64,000 nucleotides of DNA, taken from NCBI RefSeq assembly GCF_000744415.1, contig NZ_JQLW01000006.1:248001-312000 (forward strand), read 5' to 3'. Both the position numbers and the translations under genes were made by a program. The notes under the pieces were generated by a model. It saw nothing but the letters and a program-made list of their open reading frames with translations, was not told the origin of the DNA and made no database searches. The stretch is from Ghiorsea bivora. GTDB lineage: Bacteria; Pseudomonadota; Zetaproteobacteria; Mariprofundales; Mariprofundaceae. Below are positions 9,282-18,321 of this stretch, one piece after another (position 1 is the stretch's first letter; every line of letters begins with the position of its first letter).

Positions 9282-10292
9282 TTATTCGCCTGTCCATACA
9301 TATTCTTGCAAGATGCAGAGGTTGAAGGACTTGGGCAAGCATTTCAACCACTCCTTGAGCGTTTCAACTTGCGCGGATGTCGTCCAAAGCTGCTGCACAC
9401 CATGCACACAACGAACAAAAGCAAGCCCATCTTCACTTTGCAGCAAAGCCTGAAACAAAAGCTGCTGTTTCTTTTCAAGCGAAAACTCGACAATAATCGT
9501 TTCATACTGCTGCGGTAGTGGATTAAAAACCATCTCTTGTTGAAACAATAAACTTGCCATGCTGGTAACTTGTTTTTTTTCTCCCGAAGTCCAAAAACTT
9601 GTGTTGCCGTGTTCTGTGTGTTGATTCAAAGCATGCTGAAGCAGCAACTGATGATGCAATTGCCTAGCAACAGCGCGCCCAGTACTAATAATGTGCACTT
9701 GATCACCTACCAAGTCTCGCATCACAGGTTCAAGCAGTGGATAATGTGTACAACCCAAAACAAACGTGTCTACACCTACGTCTAACAGTGGTTGCACATA
9801 CTTTGCCACCAATGCCCTTGTCCAATTCGAATACAATGTTCCCTGTTCAATGGTCTCCACCCAACCCACACAAGGCTGAATAATAATACGCGCTTGATGT
9901 TGATGTGAGTCCAAAAGCTTTGAAAATTTATCACTGGCCAGTGTATTTGACGTGGCAAGTACCGCTACCACACCAGATTGAGTTAATGCTACTGCAGGTT
10001 TAATGGCTGGCTCCATACCAATCACAGGTATATCCAAACGCTCACGCAATATATGTACAGCTGCCCCAGTAGCCGTATTACACGCCACCACCAAGGCCTT
10101 AATATGATATGTTTGAACCAGAAAGTCGGCTAGTAAACATGCCCGACGCACAATAAAGACACTATCTTTATCACCATACGGCGCAAAAGCTGAGTCTGCA
10201 ATATATATCAAGTTCTCATGCGGCAGTAAGTTTTGAATCTCCTCAAATACCGTCAGCCCACCAAGCCCTGAATCAAATATACCTATTGGCAT
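9282..10292 (-). CDS. murI: glutamate racemase with C-terminal extension
   Basis: Makes D-glutamate for peptidoglycan. The core has GIFDSGLGGLTV at the N-terminus, both catalytic cysteines (VACNTATG near residue 75 and LGCTHYPLL near residue 185) and the ADSAFAPYG segment. The start is placed at the ATG at 10292, preceded by GGAA, rather than the GTG at 10304 whose GAGG is too close. The product is about 336 aa, longer than the usual 260-285. The extra C-terminal 75 or so residues (from about VFNPLPQQYE) form a separate-looking alpha/beta segment that vaguely resembles DUF4911-type modules; that assignment is a guess. Confidence 0.93.
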   Translation of the reverse strand: MPIGIFDSGLGGLTVFEEIQNLLPHENLIYIADSAFAPYGDKDSVFIVRRACLLADFLVQTYHIKALVVACNTATGAAVHILRERLDIPVIGMEPAIKPAVALTQSGVVAVLATSNTLASDKFSKLLDSHQHQARIIIQPCVGWVETIEQGTLYSNWTRALVAKYVQPLLDVGVDTFVLGCTHYPLLEPVMRDLVGDQVHIISTGRAVARQLHHQLLLQHALNQHTEHGNTSFWTSGEKKQVTSMASLLFQQEMVFNPLPQQYETIIVEFSLEKKQQLLFQALLQSEDGLAFVRCVHGVQQLWTTSAQVETLKEWLKCLPKSFNLCILQEYVWTGE

Positions 10293-10357
10293 TTGTTTTT
10301 CCACGCCTCAAAACTAGCAACTGATGACATATTCTCAACAACCCTACAAGTACAAAG

Positions 10358-11629
10358 ATGACAAAGCCTTCCGACCCATTAGCATTCGCCACTATGTTAA
10401 CCTTTACTCTTATCTTCTTAACCGCATTATTTATTTCTACTGCCATTGATTTTTGGCTGGAGCAACGGCAACGCAAAGCTGTACTCACCCACCGGCACGA
10501 AGTTCCGGCACGCTTTAAAGATGTCATTTCCTTAGAAGCACATCAAAAAGCTGCCGATTATACCGCCACAAAAATAAAAGTTGGTACTTGGGCTGGCATA
10601 TACAGCCTAGGTTTATTGCTCATGTGGACATTAGGTGGCGGTTTAGACGTATTGGATGAAATCATACGTCAATGGGGCTGGTCTGAGCTCACTACAGGCG
10701 TTGTTTTCATCCTTTTATTCTCCTTTATTGGCAGTCTACTCGATTTACCTTTCTCCATTTATAATACCTTTGTTGTTGAAGAAAAATTTGGCTTTAACAA
10801 AATGACTGCAAAACTTTTTATCACTGACATGGTCAAAGGCGCTTTACTGATGACAGTAATTGCAGCTCCTCTGATTTGGGTAATTTTATGGCTGATGCAA
10901 AGTGCTGGTAATTTATGGTGGCTTTGGGCTTGGGCTGTATGGGTTGGTTTCTCATTGCTTATGATGTGGGCATACCCCACCTTTATCGCTCCCCTATTTA
11001 ACAAGTTTGAACCCATGAAAAATCAAGAACTCAAACAAGCCATTGAGGGTTTACTTCAACGTTGCGGTTTTGAAAGCAATGGTTTATTTCAAATGGATGG
11101 CTCTAAGCGTTCCAGTCATGGTAATGCATACTTTACAGGTTTTGGCAAAAGCAAACGCATTGTTTTTTATGACACATTATTGGAGCAACTTTCAACCAAC
11201 GAAACCTTAGCCGTACTTGCACATGAATTAGGTCACTTCAAACGCAACCATATCAAAAAGCGTATGCTGGTGACATTCACTATCTTCTTGGCTGGTTTTG
11301 CCATCATGGGCTGGTTAGCAGAACAAACTTGGTTTTATGAAGGTCTGGGTGTTTCCCACCCGTCCAATCATATGCTTTTGGTATTATTTATGCTCGTTAT
11401 GCCTGTATTTACCTTTTTCATCTCGCCTATCATGAGCATGTATTCACGCAAACATGAGTTTGAAGCAGATGATTATGCCAAAGAACATGCCGAAGCAAAC
11501 GACTTAATCAGTGCATTGGTCAAAATGTATGAAGATAATGCTGCAACTTTAACGCCAGACCCTCTGTATTCAGCTTGGCATGATTCCCATCCACCTGCAC
11601 CCATTCGTATTGCCCACTTAGAAAAATGA
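10358..11629 (+). CDS. M48 family membrane metallopeptidase (Ste24-like)
   Basis: A 423-aa integral-membrane zinc protease related to CAAX protease 1/Ste24 and, more distantly, HtpX. The zinc motif is HELGHFKRNH near residue 286; the third ligand is the glutamate in HEFEADDYAKEH near residue 368. About six or seven hydrophobic segments surround it, including the long N-terminal M48-family membrane domain. In bacteria such enzymes are linked to membrane-protein quality control; prenylated substrates are not expected. It is transcribed divergently from murI across a short gap. Translation could also start at an internal methionine (residue 13). Confidence 0.92.
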   Translation: MTKPSDPLAFATMLTFTLIFLTALFISTAIDFWLEQRQRKAVLTHRHEVPARFKDVISLEAHQKAADYTATKIKVGTWAGIYSLGLLLMWTLGGGLDVLDEIIRQWGWSELTTGVVFILLFSFIGSLLDLPFSIYNTFVVEEKFGFNKMTAKLFITDMVKGALLMTVIAAPLIWVILWLMQSAGNLWWLWAWAVWVGFSLLMMWAYPTFIAPLFNKFEPMKNQELKQAIEGLLQRCGFESNGLFQMDGSKRSSHGNAYFTGFGKSKRIVFYDTLLEQLSTNETLAVLAHELGHFKRNHIKKRMLVTFTIFLAGFAIMGWLAEQTWFYEGLGVSHPSNHMLLVLFMLVMPVFTFFISPIMSMYSRKHEFEADDYAKEHAEANDLISALVKMYEDNAATLTPDPLYSAWHDSHPPAPIRIAHLEK

Positions 11630-11643
11630 CAACAACACAAACA

Positions 11644-11707
11644 TGTCATTTCGACCAACATGGAGAAATCTCAAACAAAAGATTCCTCGACTACGCTCGG
11701 AATGACA
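11644..11707. repeat. dispersed palindromic repeat, copy 1
   Basis: A 64-base imperfect palindrome bounded by TGTCAT and ATGACA, with inner arms built on CGACCAACATGGAGA-type and CTCGACTACGCTCG-type sequence and a central ATCTC/AGAT core. A related 58-base copy lies at 58939-58996. It resembles REP-like elements and may fold in RNA as a terminator or stabiliser after the M48 peptidase gene. Confidence 0.7.
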
Positions 11708-11726
11708 ATAATATATGGAAAAAACT

Positions 11727-13103
11727 ATGAACAAAAATGTCGAACTCTTATCCCCCGCAGGCACAATTAAAAATATGCGCTATGCTTTTGCTTATGGCGC
11801 GGATGCTGTATATGCAGGGCAGCCGCGTTATTCCCTTCGCGTTCGCAATAATGATTTCCAGTTGGAAAACTTAAAAACAGGCATTGATGAAGCCCATGCG
11901 TTGGGTAAGAAGTTCTTTGTTGCTAGCAACTTATTACCGCACAACAATAAACTCAAACGTTACTTACAACATATGGAACCCATCATTGAGATGAGGCCAG
12001 ATGCTTTGATTATGGCAGACCCTGGGTTAATTAGTATGGTACGCGAAAAATGGCCTGAAATGCCTATTCATTTATCTGTACAAGCTAACACCATGAATCA
12101 TGCTGCTGTAAAATTCTGGAAGTCGGTAGGTGTAAGCCGTGTGATTTTATCACGTGAATTGGGCTTGGATGAAATTGAAGAAATTCGCCAAGAATGTCCT
12201 GATATGGAATTGGAAGTATTTGTGCATGGCGCATTGTGTATGGCGTATTCTGGGCGCTGTTTATTATCGGGTTATTTTAACCACCGCGATGCCAACCAAG
12301 GATCGTGCACCAATGCCTGTCGTTGGAAATATGGCATGAAAGAAGGCAAAGAAGATGTCAGTGGCGATGTGATAAAAATGTCAGACCTCAATGATATAAT
12401 GAACCCACAACCCTTTACCCCCACACCTTCAAGCTGTGGTGATTTACCACGCCACCCCATGGCGGATGAAGTCTATCTTTTAGAAGAAGAAGGTCGCCCC
12501 GGTGAAGAGATTCCTATCTTTGAAGATGAACATGGCACCTATATCATGAATTCTAAAGATTTAAGGGCAGTCGAACATGTAGAACGCTTGGTTAAGATTG
12601 GTGTGGATTCATTAAAAATCGAAGGGCGTACCAAATCACATTATTATGTCGCACGCACTGCCCAACTCTATCGTCAAGCCATTGATGATGCAGTAACAGG
12701 CCGTGAGTTTGATTGGACCCTTATGCGCAAGCTGGATTCATTGGCTAACCGTGGTTATACCGATGGTTTCTTACAACGTCGTCATACCGCAGCCCATCAA
12801 AACTATGAAAAAGGTTCATCAACTTGGGATTATCAACGTTTTGTCGGTGAGATTATCGATTATGATAAAGAAACAGGTTTGGCTGAAATTGATGTGAAAA
12901 ATAAATTTGGTGTGGGTGACTCTGTAGAAATGATTTGTGCCAACGGCAACCAAACATTTACCATCGAATCCATGGTTAAAGCCAAAGATGACTCTGCAAT
13001 GGATTTGGCCCCCGGAAGCGGGCATATCGTGCGTATCCCCGTGCCAACAGAACCATCCAAAGTCGCCTTGATTGCTAAAAATATTAATCCTAAAAATCTA
13101 TAG
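11727..13103 (+). CDS. trhP: U32 family protein TrhP (tRNA hydroxylation)
   Basis: Matches E. coli YegQ/TrhP, which works with prephenate in 5-hydroxylation of uridine-34 in tRNA. The U32 signature is complete: VHGALCMAYSGRCLLSGYF then RDANQGSC and CRW (about residues 164-195). The N-terminus LLSPAGTIKNMRYAFAYGADAVYAG is typical, as are the IEGRTKSHYY segment and a C-terminal beta-barrel-like domain. I prefer the ATG at 11727 because GGAAAA lies just ahead; the ATG at 11715 is an alternative. It follows the palindromic repeat and is not clearly in an operon. Confidence 0.93.
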   Translation: MNKNVELLSPAGTIKNMRYAFAYGADAVYAGQPRYSLRVRNNDFQLENLKTGIDEAHALGKKFFVASNLLPHNNKLKRYLQHMEPIIEMRPDALIMADPGLISMVREKWPEMPIHLSVQANTMNHAAVKFWKSVGVSRVILSRELGLDEIEEIRQECPDMELEVFVHGALCMAYSGRCLLSGYFNHRDANQGSCTNACRWKYGMKEGKEDVSGDVIKMSDLNDIMNPQPFTPTPSSCGDLPRHPMADEVYLLEEEGRPGEEIPIFEDEHGTYIMNSKDLRAVEHVERLVKIGVDSLKIEGRTKSHYYVARTAQLYRQAIDDAVTGREFDWTLMRKLDSLANRGYTDGFLQRRHTAAHQNYEKGSSTWDYQRFVGEIIDYDKETGLAEIDVKNKFGVGDSVEMICANGNQTFTIESMVKAKDDSAMDLAPGSGHIVRIPVPTEPSKVALIAKNINPKNL

Positions 13104-13192
13104 CAACATCATATCTAACTTAAAATATCACAGAAGAGTACTAAAAAAACTGAGTTATTCGCATTCTTTCCTCTTTTGATAAGACACTACAT

Positions 13193-13230
13193 GGAGGACT
13201 TTATAATTGAAACCTATAAAGTCCCCCTCC
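13193..13230. other. hairpin in the leader/promoter region of the response regulator
   Basis: GGAGGACTTTATA pairs with TATAAAGTCC(CCC)TCC around a 9-base loop, about 120 bases before the response-regulator start. No T-run follows, so it is not a standard terminator. A second small stem (GGTAG/CTACC) follows near 13251-13267. It could be a structured leader or an operator; no known riboswitch pattern was recognised. Confidence 0.4.
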
Positions 13231-13352
13231 CCCACCAATAATCCCCAATTGGTAGCGAAACCTACCTCTTATTTCTTCCATAACATATTAGACTTAAGTC
13301 GTATCTTTACTTTCTAGTTGCATTGTAATTCAAATAAGCGTGGGATTGGGCC

Positions 13353-13991
13353 ATGCATATCCTCATTATAGATGACCAAGACTGTTATCGAGAGTTTCTA
13401 TCTGGCCTTCTACAAGGGTCAGACCTCAATATTAGCATCGCAGAAGCAGCAACCATAAAAGTTGCTCGTGCTAAAATAAAAGCACCACAACAGCCATACG
13501 ATTTCGTGCTTCTAGACCATATGTTACCAGATGGTAAAGGCTTGGACCTGCTTAAAGAAGCACGAAACCACTACCCTGATCTACCCATTGCTATGCTGTC
13601 AGCCAAAGAAGACCCCTTACTTGCTTGGCAATGTTTAGAGCTTGGCGCTTTAGGCTTTATTCAAAAAAACACCGCTTTGGCTGTGTTGCTCTCTGCTATA
13701 CAACTTATGCTTGCTGGCGGTCGATATATCCCACCCCATATACTGCCACATATGCCTATGCCAAAATACAAGTCCAACACCTCAGCAAGCAACAAACATG
13801 AACAATTAACTCCGCGCCAATCAGAAGTTTTAGACCTGTTATATTCGGGACTATCGAACAAAGCGATTGCTCACCGCCTAAAAATATCAGAAGCCACTGT
13901 CAAAGCGCATATCACTGTTATTTTTAAGTTGATGGGTGTTTCCTCTCGTACCAAGCTCATCGCACAACACAACAGCACCAGTCAACAGTAA
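13353..13991 (+). CDS. NarL/FixJ-type response regulator
   Basis: A 212-aa two-component response regulator. The receiver domain has the acidic pair (IIDDQD), the phospho-acceptor aspartate in VLLDHMLPDG (about residue 54), a serine in the MLSAKED switch position and a conserved lysine in GFIQKN. After a linker, a LuxR-type helix-turn-helix (LTPRQSEVLDLLYSGLSN, then EATVKAHI) spans about residues 148-208. No histidine kinase lies alongside, so it is an orphan here. The start is the ATG at 13353 after a weak GGGA; the gene stands alone and converges with the M16 peptidase. Confidence 0.93.
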   Translation: MHILIIDDQDCYREFLSGLLQGSDLNISIAEAATIKVARAKIKAPQQPYDFVLLDHMLPDGKGLDLLKEARNHYPDLPIAMLSAKEDPLLAWQCLELGALGFIQKNTALAVLLSAIQLMLAGGRYIPPHILPHMPMPKYKSNTSASNKHEQLTPRQSEVLDLLYSGLSNKAIAHRLKISEATVKAHITVIFKLMGVSSRTKLIAQHNSTSQQ

Positions 13992-13997
13992 AAACAG

Positions 13998-15239
13998 CTA
14001 AACCTCAGCTTCTGGTGTAGCTATTGTCCACAGGGAATCAGTCTCCAATTGCCGTTTCAACCATAGTTGCACCTGCTCTTCTAACACAGCATTCACCTTA
14101 TCAACCCACTCTAGTGGTGAATAAAGCTTATCTTCATCCAACAGTGCCCCTAGCTGTAACATGGCACCTTCAACAGAGTCCATACCCATACGGAACTGTA
14201 CTGTGAGCTGGCGCTGTGCCCGTTGCACCATACCTGCAGGTATCTTTTGACAAACATCCGCAATGGTTTGCTGCAATACATCCAAACAAGGTTCAAGCTG
14301 CTCAGGCATGGTGCTACAACTGATACTCAACAAACCTGTATCTGTATAGGTAGAAAGGTGTGAACCGATACTGTACGCCAAACCTCGTTTTTCTCGTATT
14401 TCACGAAACAAAATAGAGCTCATACTTCCGCCTAACAGTTGATTGCCAATCCAAGCTATCGGTTTTTCTGGTGAGGTAACATTCACCGATGCCCAAGATG
14501 CCACAACTTGAGCTTGCTCCATTTGCCTAGGCATTTCATGTTTACCACTGCACATGATTGGTGCCTGTCTATTTTTCTGCTGTTTCGACACCGTGTTTCC
14601 CCATGCGCTTTGTTCAACTTCAGCCATCAAATCTTGATGTTGAATACGGCCAGCCGCAGCAATCAATACATTACCACCCCGATAATTGGCATTCAAATAT
14701 TCACGCAAGTCTTGTGTTGAAAAAGATGAAAGCGTTTCCCGACTACCCAATACGGGTTTACCCATCGTATGCCCAGCAAATACTTGGCTTAAATGTTGGT
14801 CATACACCCACTCATCAGGGTTATCATCCACCATACTCATTTCCGAGAAAATCACCTCTCGTTCACGTAACCATTCATCTTCAGGCAACGCAGGGTGCAA
14901 TAACATATCCGATAGCAGTGCAAGCGCCTTTTGCCAGTCTTCATACAACACATGAATGTGGAAACAGGTGCGTTCTCGGGAAGTGAATGCATTGGCATTG
15001 CCACCCAAATCATCCAAACTTTCAGCAAGCTGGTGTACATCTAATTTGTCCGTACCCTTAAACACCATATGTTCTAAAGCATGCGCAATACCTGCTTGAT
15101 ACTCGGCTTCATCCCGGCTACCTACATCCATAAAAATACCAATCGCTACACTTTGTGCCTTGGGTAATTCGCGCGTAGCAACTTGCACGCCATTTTGTAA
15201 TGTACTTTGTTCCATAAAATGTTTGTTTTCTGTTTGCAT
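13998..15239 (-). CDS. M16 family zinc peptidase
   Basis: A 413-aa processing-peptidase-like protein. The inverted zinc motif HxxEH is intact (HALEHMVFKGT, about residues 56-60) and a downstream glutamate in REVIFSEMSM fits the third ligand. The C-terminal half carries the R/Y pair segment (REIREKRGLAYS) usual in active M16 subunits. No signal peptide is seen, suggesting a cytoplasmic or atypically exported form. Many bacteria encode an active and an inactive M16 partner side by side; only one is present here. Alternative start: the internal methionine at residue 9. Confidence 0.93.
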   Translation of the reverse strand: MQTENKHFMEQSTLQNGVQVATRELPKAQSVAIGIFMDVGSRDEAEYQAGIAHALEHMVFKGTDKLDVHQLAESLDDLGGNANAFTSRERTCFHIHVLYEDWQKALALLSDMLLHPALPEDEWLREREVIFSEMSMVDDNPDEWVYDQHLSQVFAGHTMGKPVLGSRETLSSFSTQDLREYLNANYRGGNVLIAAAGRIQHQDLMAEVEQSAWGNTVSKQQKNRQAPIMCSGKHEMPRQMEQAQVVASWASVNVTSPEKPIAWIGNQLLGGSMSSILFREIREKRGLAYSIGSHLSTYTDTGLLSISCSTMPEQLEPCLDVLQQTIADVCQKIPAGMVQRAQRQLTVQFRMGMDSVEGAMLQLGALLDEDKLYSPLEWVDKVNAVLEEQVQLWLKRQLETDSLWTIATPEAEV

Positions 15240-15348
15240 ATTTCACCTAACTATGATTTGAACGCAGTACCCTGCGTTTACTCACCCTTTGAGGCAAGCT
15301 TGACCCCACATAAACACATGGCAGCGTACTCTTAATAGGAGTTTAACC

Positions 15349-15714
15349 ATGCAAGATGAAATACAGCCTACAACCACAGCGTCCTCCAAGCTTGATAAGC
15401 TCAAAACCATCACCACCATTGTTTACGCACTACAAGCTGTGTCCTTCTTTATCGGCATCAGCTTTATTGCGGCGGTGATTCTCAATTATGTCAAAAAAGA
15501 TGATGTGCAAAACACTTGGTTGGCATCGCACTTTGATTGGCAAATTCGTACCTTTTGGTTTGGACTTTTATGGTCAATCATCGGTTTTATGAGCCTTATT
15601 CTTATTATTGGTTATTTTATCATCATCGCCAACGCCATTTGGATTGTTTACCGTATTATCAAAGGCTGGCTGCGTTTATCAGAAAACAAACCTATGTACC
15701 CAACACAAGCATGA
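15349..15714 (+). CDS. DUF4870-like small membrane protein
   Basis: A 121-aa protein with three hydrophobic segments (about residues 23-45, 68-90 and 90-105) and the conserved-looking stretches SHFDWQIRTFW and IWIVYRIIKGWLRL, which fit the DUF4870 family of inner-membrane proteins of unknown function. An AGGAG lies 8 bases before the ATG. Its stop overlaps the start of the DUF2007 gene (ATGA), so the two are translationally coupled. Confidence 0.8.
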   Translation: MQDEIQPTTTASSKLDKLKTITTIVYALQAVSFFIGISFIAAVILNYVKKDDVQNTWLASHFDWQIRTFWFGLLWSIIGFMSLILIIGYFIIIANAIWIVYRIIKGWLRLSENKPMYPTQA

Positions 15715-15953
15715 AGCTGGTTTATGAGGCCAATCAATTGGGTGAGGCACACATTATCAAACACTTATTGGAACGCGCAGGCTTACAAGCCACCATTCTC
15801 GGTGAGTACTTGCAAGGTGGTGTTGGCGAAATTGCTGCGTCTGGCTTGCTGAAAGTGATGGTCAGTGAAACAGACTACAATGAAGCGAAAAACATTATCC
15901 AAGCTTGGGATGAGGCGGAATGGGATGAAAATGCTTGGCAAAATGAAACTTAA
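15711..15953 (+). CDS. DUF2007-type putative signal-transducing protein
   Basis: An 80-aa protein. The N-terminus MKLVYEANQLGEAHIIKHLLE followed by the ILGEYLQGGVGEI segment and the closing SETDYNEAKNIIQAW match DUF2007, small alpha/beta proteins resembling PII-like folds whose function is unknown. The start is fixed by the ATGA overlap with the upstream membrane protein; an in-frame upstream start is unlikely because it would run inside that gene. Its 3' end overlaps the convergent SIMPL gene by 4 bases. The C-terminus is acidic and Trp-rich. Confidence 0.82.
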   Translation: MKLVYEANQLGEAHIIKHLLERAGLQATILGEYLQGGVGEIAASGLLKVMVSETDYNEAKNIIQAWDEAEWDENAWQNET

Positions 15954-16663
15954 TGGACTTTAAATTTCACCTGATTAACTACAATATCACCACTTACACT
16001 CACTGTGATTCGGCTATCACCTGATGATAATGCTGGTGTTACATCCCTCGATTTGGACATCATCGCCATTTCTCTGCGGTATACTGGCAGTGGTGAAAAT
16101 GCATTACCCGTGTTCAAATGTCGAATCGAGAAGGATGTTGCATCCAATGCCTTACTCACTGTCGTAGCTTTAATGCGAAACTGTTTAATTGCCTGAATCC
16201 GCAATTGCCCTTGTGTACTGCGGCGCAGTGTATCACTAATCCTAAAGCTTAAATTTTGAAGCTTTGCCCCTGCATGTTCAATAATATCCAACCAACGCGG
16301 CACATCCTCCAAGTTTTTACTGGTAATGGTTGCTGTCTGCACCACCACCCATCCGTCACGCACACTATTGTATTGATTTGGCTTCCAAATCGGATTCACA
16401 CGGCGGCTAGATGTTTTCAGCTTCACACCTTTTTCTTTGGCTAAACTTTTTTTGATGCTCGTACTCATTTGATTAACACGCTTGCGAAGTGCATCCAATT
16501 TCTTCCCGCGCTCTTCAACACGAAAATTGACCACAACTTCATCATTAGGCACTTCAGCCGTTGCCTCTGCCGATAAGGAAACAACAGTGCCTTGCACCTC
16601 TTTTGCTATCCCTTGAAAAGAAAAAGCACATACCAGCATAGATATTAACAATAATACTTTCAT
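15950..16663 (-). CDS. periplasmic SIMPL (DUF541) protein
   Basis: A 237-aa exported protein: residues 1-20 are a signal peptide ending in FSFQGIAKE. The remainder follows the SIMPL/DUF541 family, starting VVSLSAEATAEVPNDEVVVNF and containing the long helical RVNQMSTSIKKSL segment and the ISVSG-like closing strands (RITVSVSGDIVV). Family members (for example YggE) are periplasmic or outer-membrane associated and linked to oxidative-stress tolerance, but no biochemical activity is settled. Single gene, convergent with the DUF4870-DUF2007 pair. Confidence 0.87.
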   Translation of the reverse strand: MKVLLLISMLVCAFSFQGIAKEVQGTVVSLSAEATAEVPNDEVVVNFRVEERGKKLDALRKRVNQMSTSIKKSLAKEKGVKLKTSSRRVNPIWKPNQYNSVRDGWVVVQTATITSKNLEDVPRWLDIIEHAGAKLQNLSFRISDTLRRSTQGQLRIQAIKQFRIKATTVSKALDATSFSIRHLNTGNAFSPLPVYRREMAMMSKSRDVTPALSSGDSRITVSVSGDIVVNQVKFKVH

Positions 16664-16771
16664 AAGTTATATATAGCGAAGTATCCGTATTAAGGCAACA
16701 GCTAGGGTATTGTAATAAAAGTTGCTAGAGCTTAGGTTTACACGGGAACAAATGATGATACTGAGGTGAAC

Positions 16772-17158
16772 ATGAAATATATTGTTAATTCAAATAAAAA
16801 TATCGAACAAGCTGCTGCAGACTTAGAAGCTGCCGTTGCCAATCATAGTTTTGGTGTGTTACACATCCACGACCTTAAAGCAACGATGAACAAAAAAGGT
16901 GTCCCTTTTGAACCTGAATGTCGTATATTTGAAGTTTGTAACCCAAAAAAAGCTTTTGCGGTTCTATCCGAAGACATGGCGATGAATATGGCATTACCAT
17001 GCCGAATTTCAGTATGGGAAGAAGATGGCAACACTAAAATAGGCATGATTCAACCTAAACCTATGCTAGAAATGTTCTCCTCATCCGAAAAACTTAGTCA
17101 AGTCGCCGATGAGGTACAAACCACACTCACCGCCATCATTGATGAGGCAGCAGCTTAA
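16772..17158 (+). CDS. DUF302 family protein
   Basis: A 128-aa cytoplasmic protein of the DUF302 family. It shows the typical order: an N-terminal helix, FGVLHIHDLKATMNKKG, then the CRIFEVCNPKKAFAVL segment, LPCRISVWEEDG and a closing acidic helix. Family function is unknown; many members occur in sulfur- and metal-oxidising bacteria. The start is set at the ATG at 16772 because GAGG lies 5 bases ahead; a GTG at 16766 would overlap that site. It converges with hemW 3 bases away. Confidence 0.85.
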   Translation: MKYIVNSNKNIEQAAADLEAAVANHSFGVLHIHDLKATMNKKGVPFEPECRIFEVCNPKKAFAVLSEDMAMNMALPCRISVWEEDGNTKIGMIQPKPMLEMFSSSEKLSQVADEVQTTLTAIIDEAAA

Positions 17159-17161
17159 ACT

Positions 17162-18310
17162 TTAAAGCAAAAAAGATGCGGAAATATCATCGGCAAGGCT
17201 TAAACCTTCCGATGTAAGTTTCAACTGAACCCCATCAACTTCAAGCTTACCTTGATTAACCCACTGTTTGATTAATAGTGGGTAAACATCAAGCAAGTCT
17301 TGCCCAAAGCGATGCTTAAACCATGTTAAATCAATGCCTTGGCTCTGTCTTAAACCCAGCCATACCGCTTCACCCATCGCCGCTTGATGTGATAATTCTT
17401 CTTGGCTATTCACCGCTTTTGCATCGTCTAACACTGCATCAATATAAGATTGTGGTGCACGAATATTACTGTAGCGCATCACCCCACCATCTTGTGTGTC
17501 CCATTTGCCCGCAGCGCCTGCGCCAATACCAATATAATCATCATACAACCAATAACCACAATTATGTCTGCAATGTTTTCCTTGTTTGGCAAAGTTAGAA
17601 ATCTCATAAGCAGCATAACCTGCTTCTGCCAACCTTTCGCGGGTTTGCCAAAAAAACTGCAGTGCCGAATCCTCATCAGGTAAGGCAAGTTTTTGTTTTT
17701 TATGCGTGACATGCAATGCTGTATGTGGTTCAACGGTGAGCTGATAACATGACAAATGTTCAGGGTTGAGTGCAATACCTTTTTCAAGTGATACAAACCA
17801 TTCATCTAAGCTTTGGTCTGGAAGCGCATACATCAAATCAAGATTGATATGCTTAAAACCAGCATCACGCGCCATATTGTATGCCTTTTCGGCTTCATCT
17901 GCCGAATGAATACGCTCAAGCCACTTTAACTCATCATTATCAAAGCTTTGTACACCAATCGACAAACGATTAATACCTGCCGCTCGGTACGCCTTAAAAC
18001 GCCCTGCTTCACTAGCACCAGGATTGGCTTCTAAAGTGATTTCAATATCATCAGCCAAAGTAAAGGATGCAGCTAAGGTATCCAATACAGCAGCAAACAA
18101 ACTTGCAGGGGCAAGGGAAGGTGTGCCCCCGCCAAAAAAAACACTTTGAATTTCACACCCCTGAAATTGAGGCTGCTCAGCATAATGTTTTAATTCCGCC
18201 ACCAAAGCTTGCGTGTAAGTTTGCCAAGGTGGTTCAGCAAAAACATGTGAGTTAAAATCGCAATAGTGGCATTTATGCAAGCAAAATGGGGTATGAACAT
18301 ACAGACGCAA
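17162..18310 (-). CDS. hemW: radical SAM heme chaperone HemW
   Basis: A 382-aa HemN-like radical SAM protein. The iron-sulfur motif CxxxCxYC is at residues 10-17 (CLHKCHYC), followed by FFGGGTPS, LEANPG and IGVQSFDN, the family order. HemN proper has an extra fourth cysteine after CxxxCxxC and a longer N-terminus; this protein lacks that N-terminal extension, so HemW, a heme-binding chaperone that helps insert heme into respiratory proteins, is the better call. It follows rng by 11 bases in the maf-rng-hemW run. Confidence 0.92.
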   Translation of the reverse strand: MRLYVHTPFCLHKCHYCDFNSHVFAEPPWQTYTQALVAELKHYAEQPQFQGCEIQSVFFGGGTPSLAPASLFAAVLDTLAASFTLADDIEITLEANPGASEAGRFKAYRAAGINRLSIGVQSFDNDELKWLERIHSADEAEKAYNMARDAGFKHINLDLMYALPDQSLDEWFVSLEKGIALNPEHLSCYQLTVEPHTALHVTHKKQKLALPDEDSALQFFWQTRERLAEAGYAAYEISNFAKQGKHCRHNCGYWLYDDYIGIGAGAAGKWDTQDGGVMRYSNIRAPQSYIDAVLDDAKAVNSQEELSHQAAMGEAVWLGLRQSQGIDLTWFKHRFGQDLLDVYPLLIKQWVNQGKLEVDGVQLKLTSEGLSLADDISASFLL

Positions 18311-18321
18311 ACCGCGTTGCG

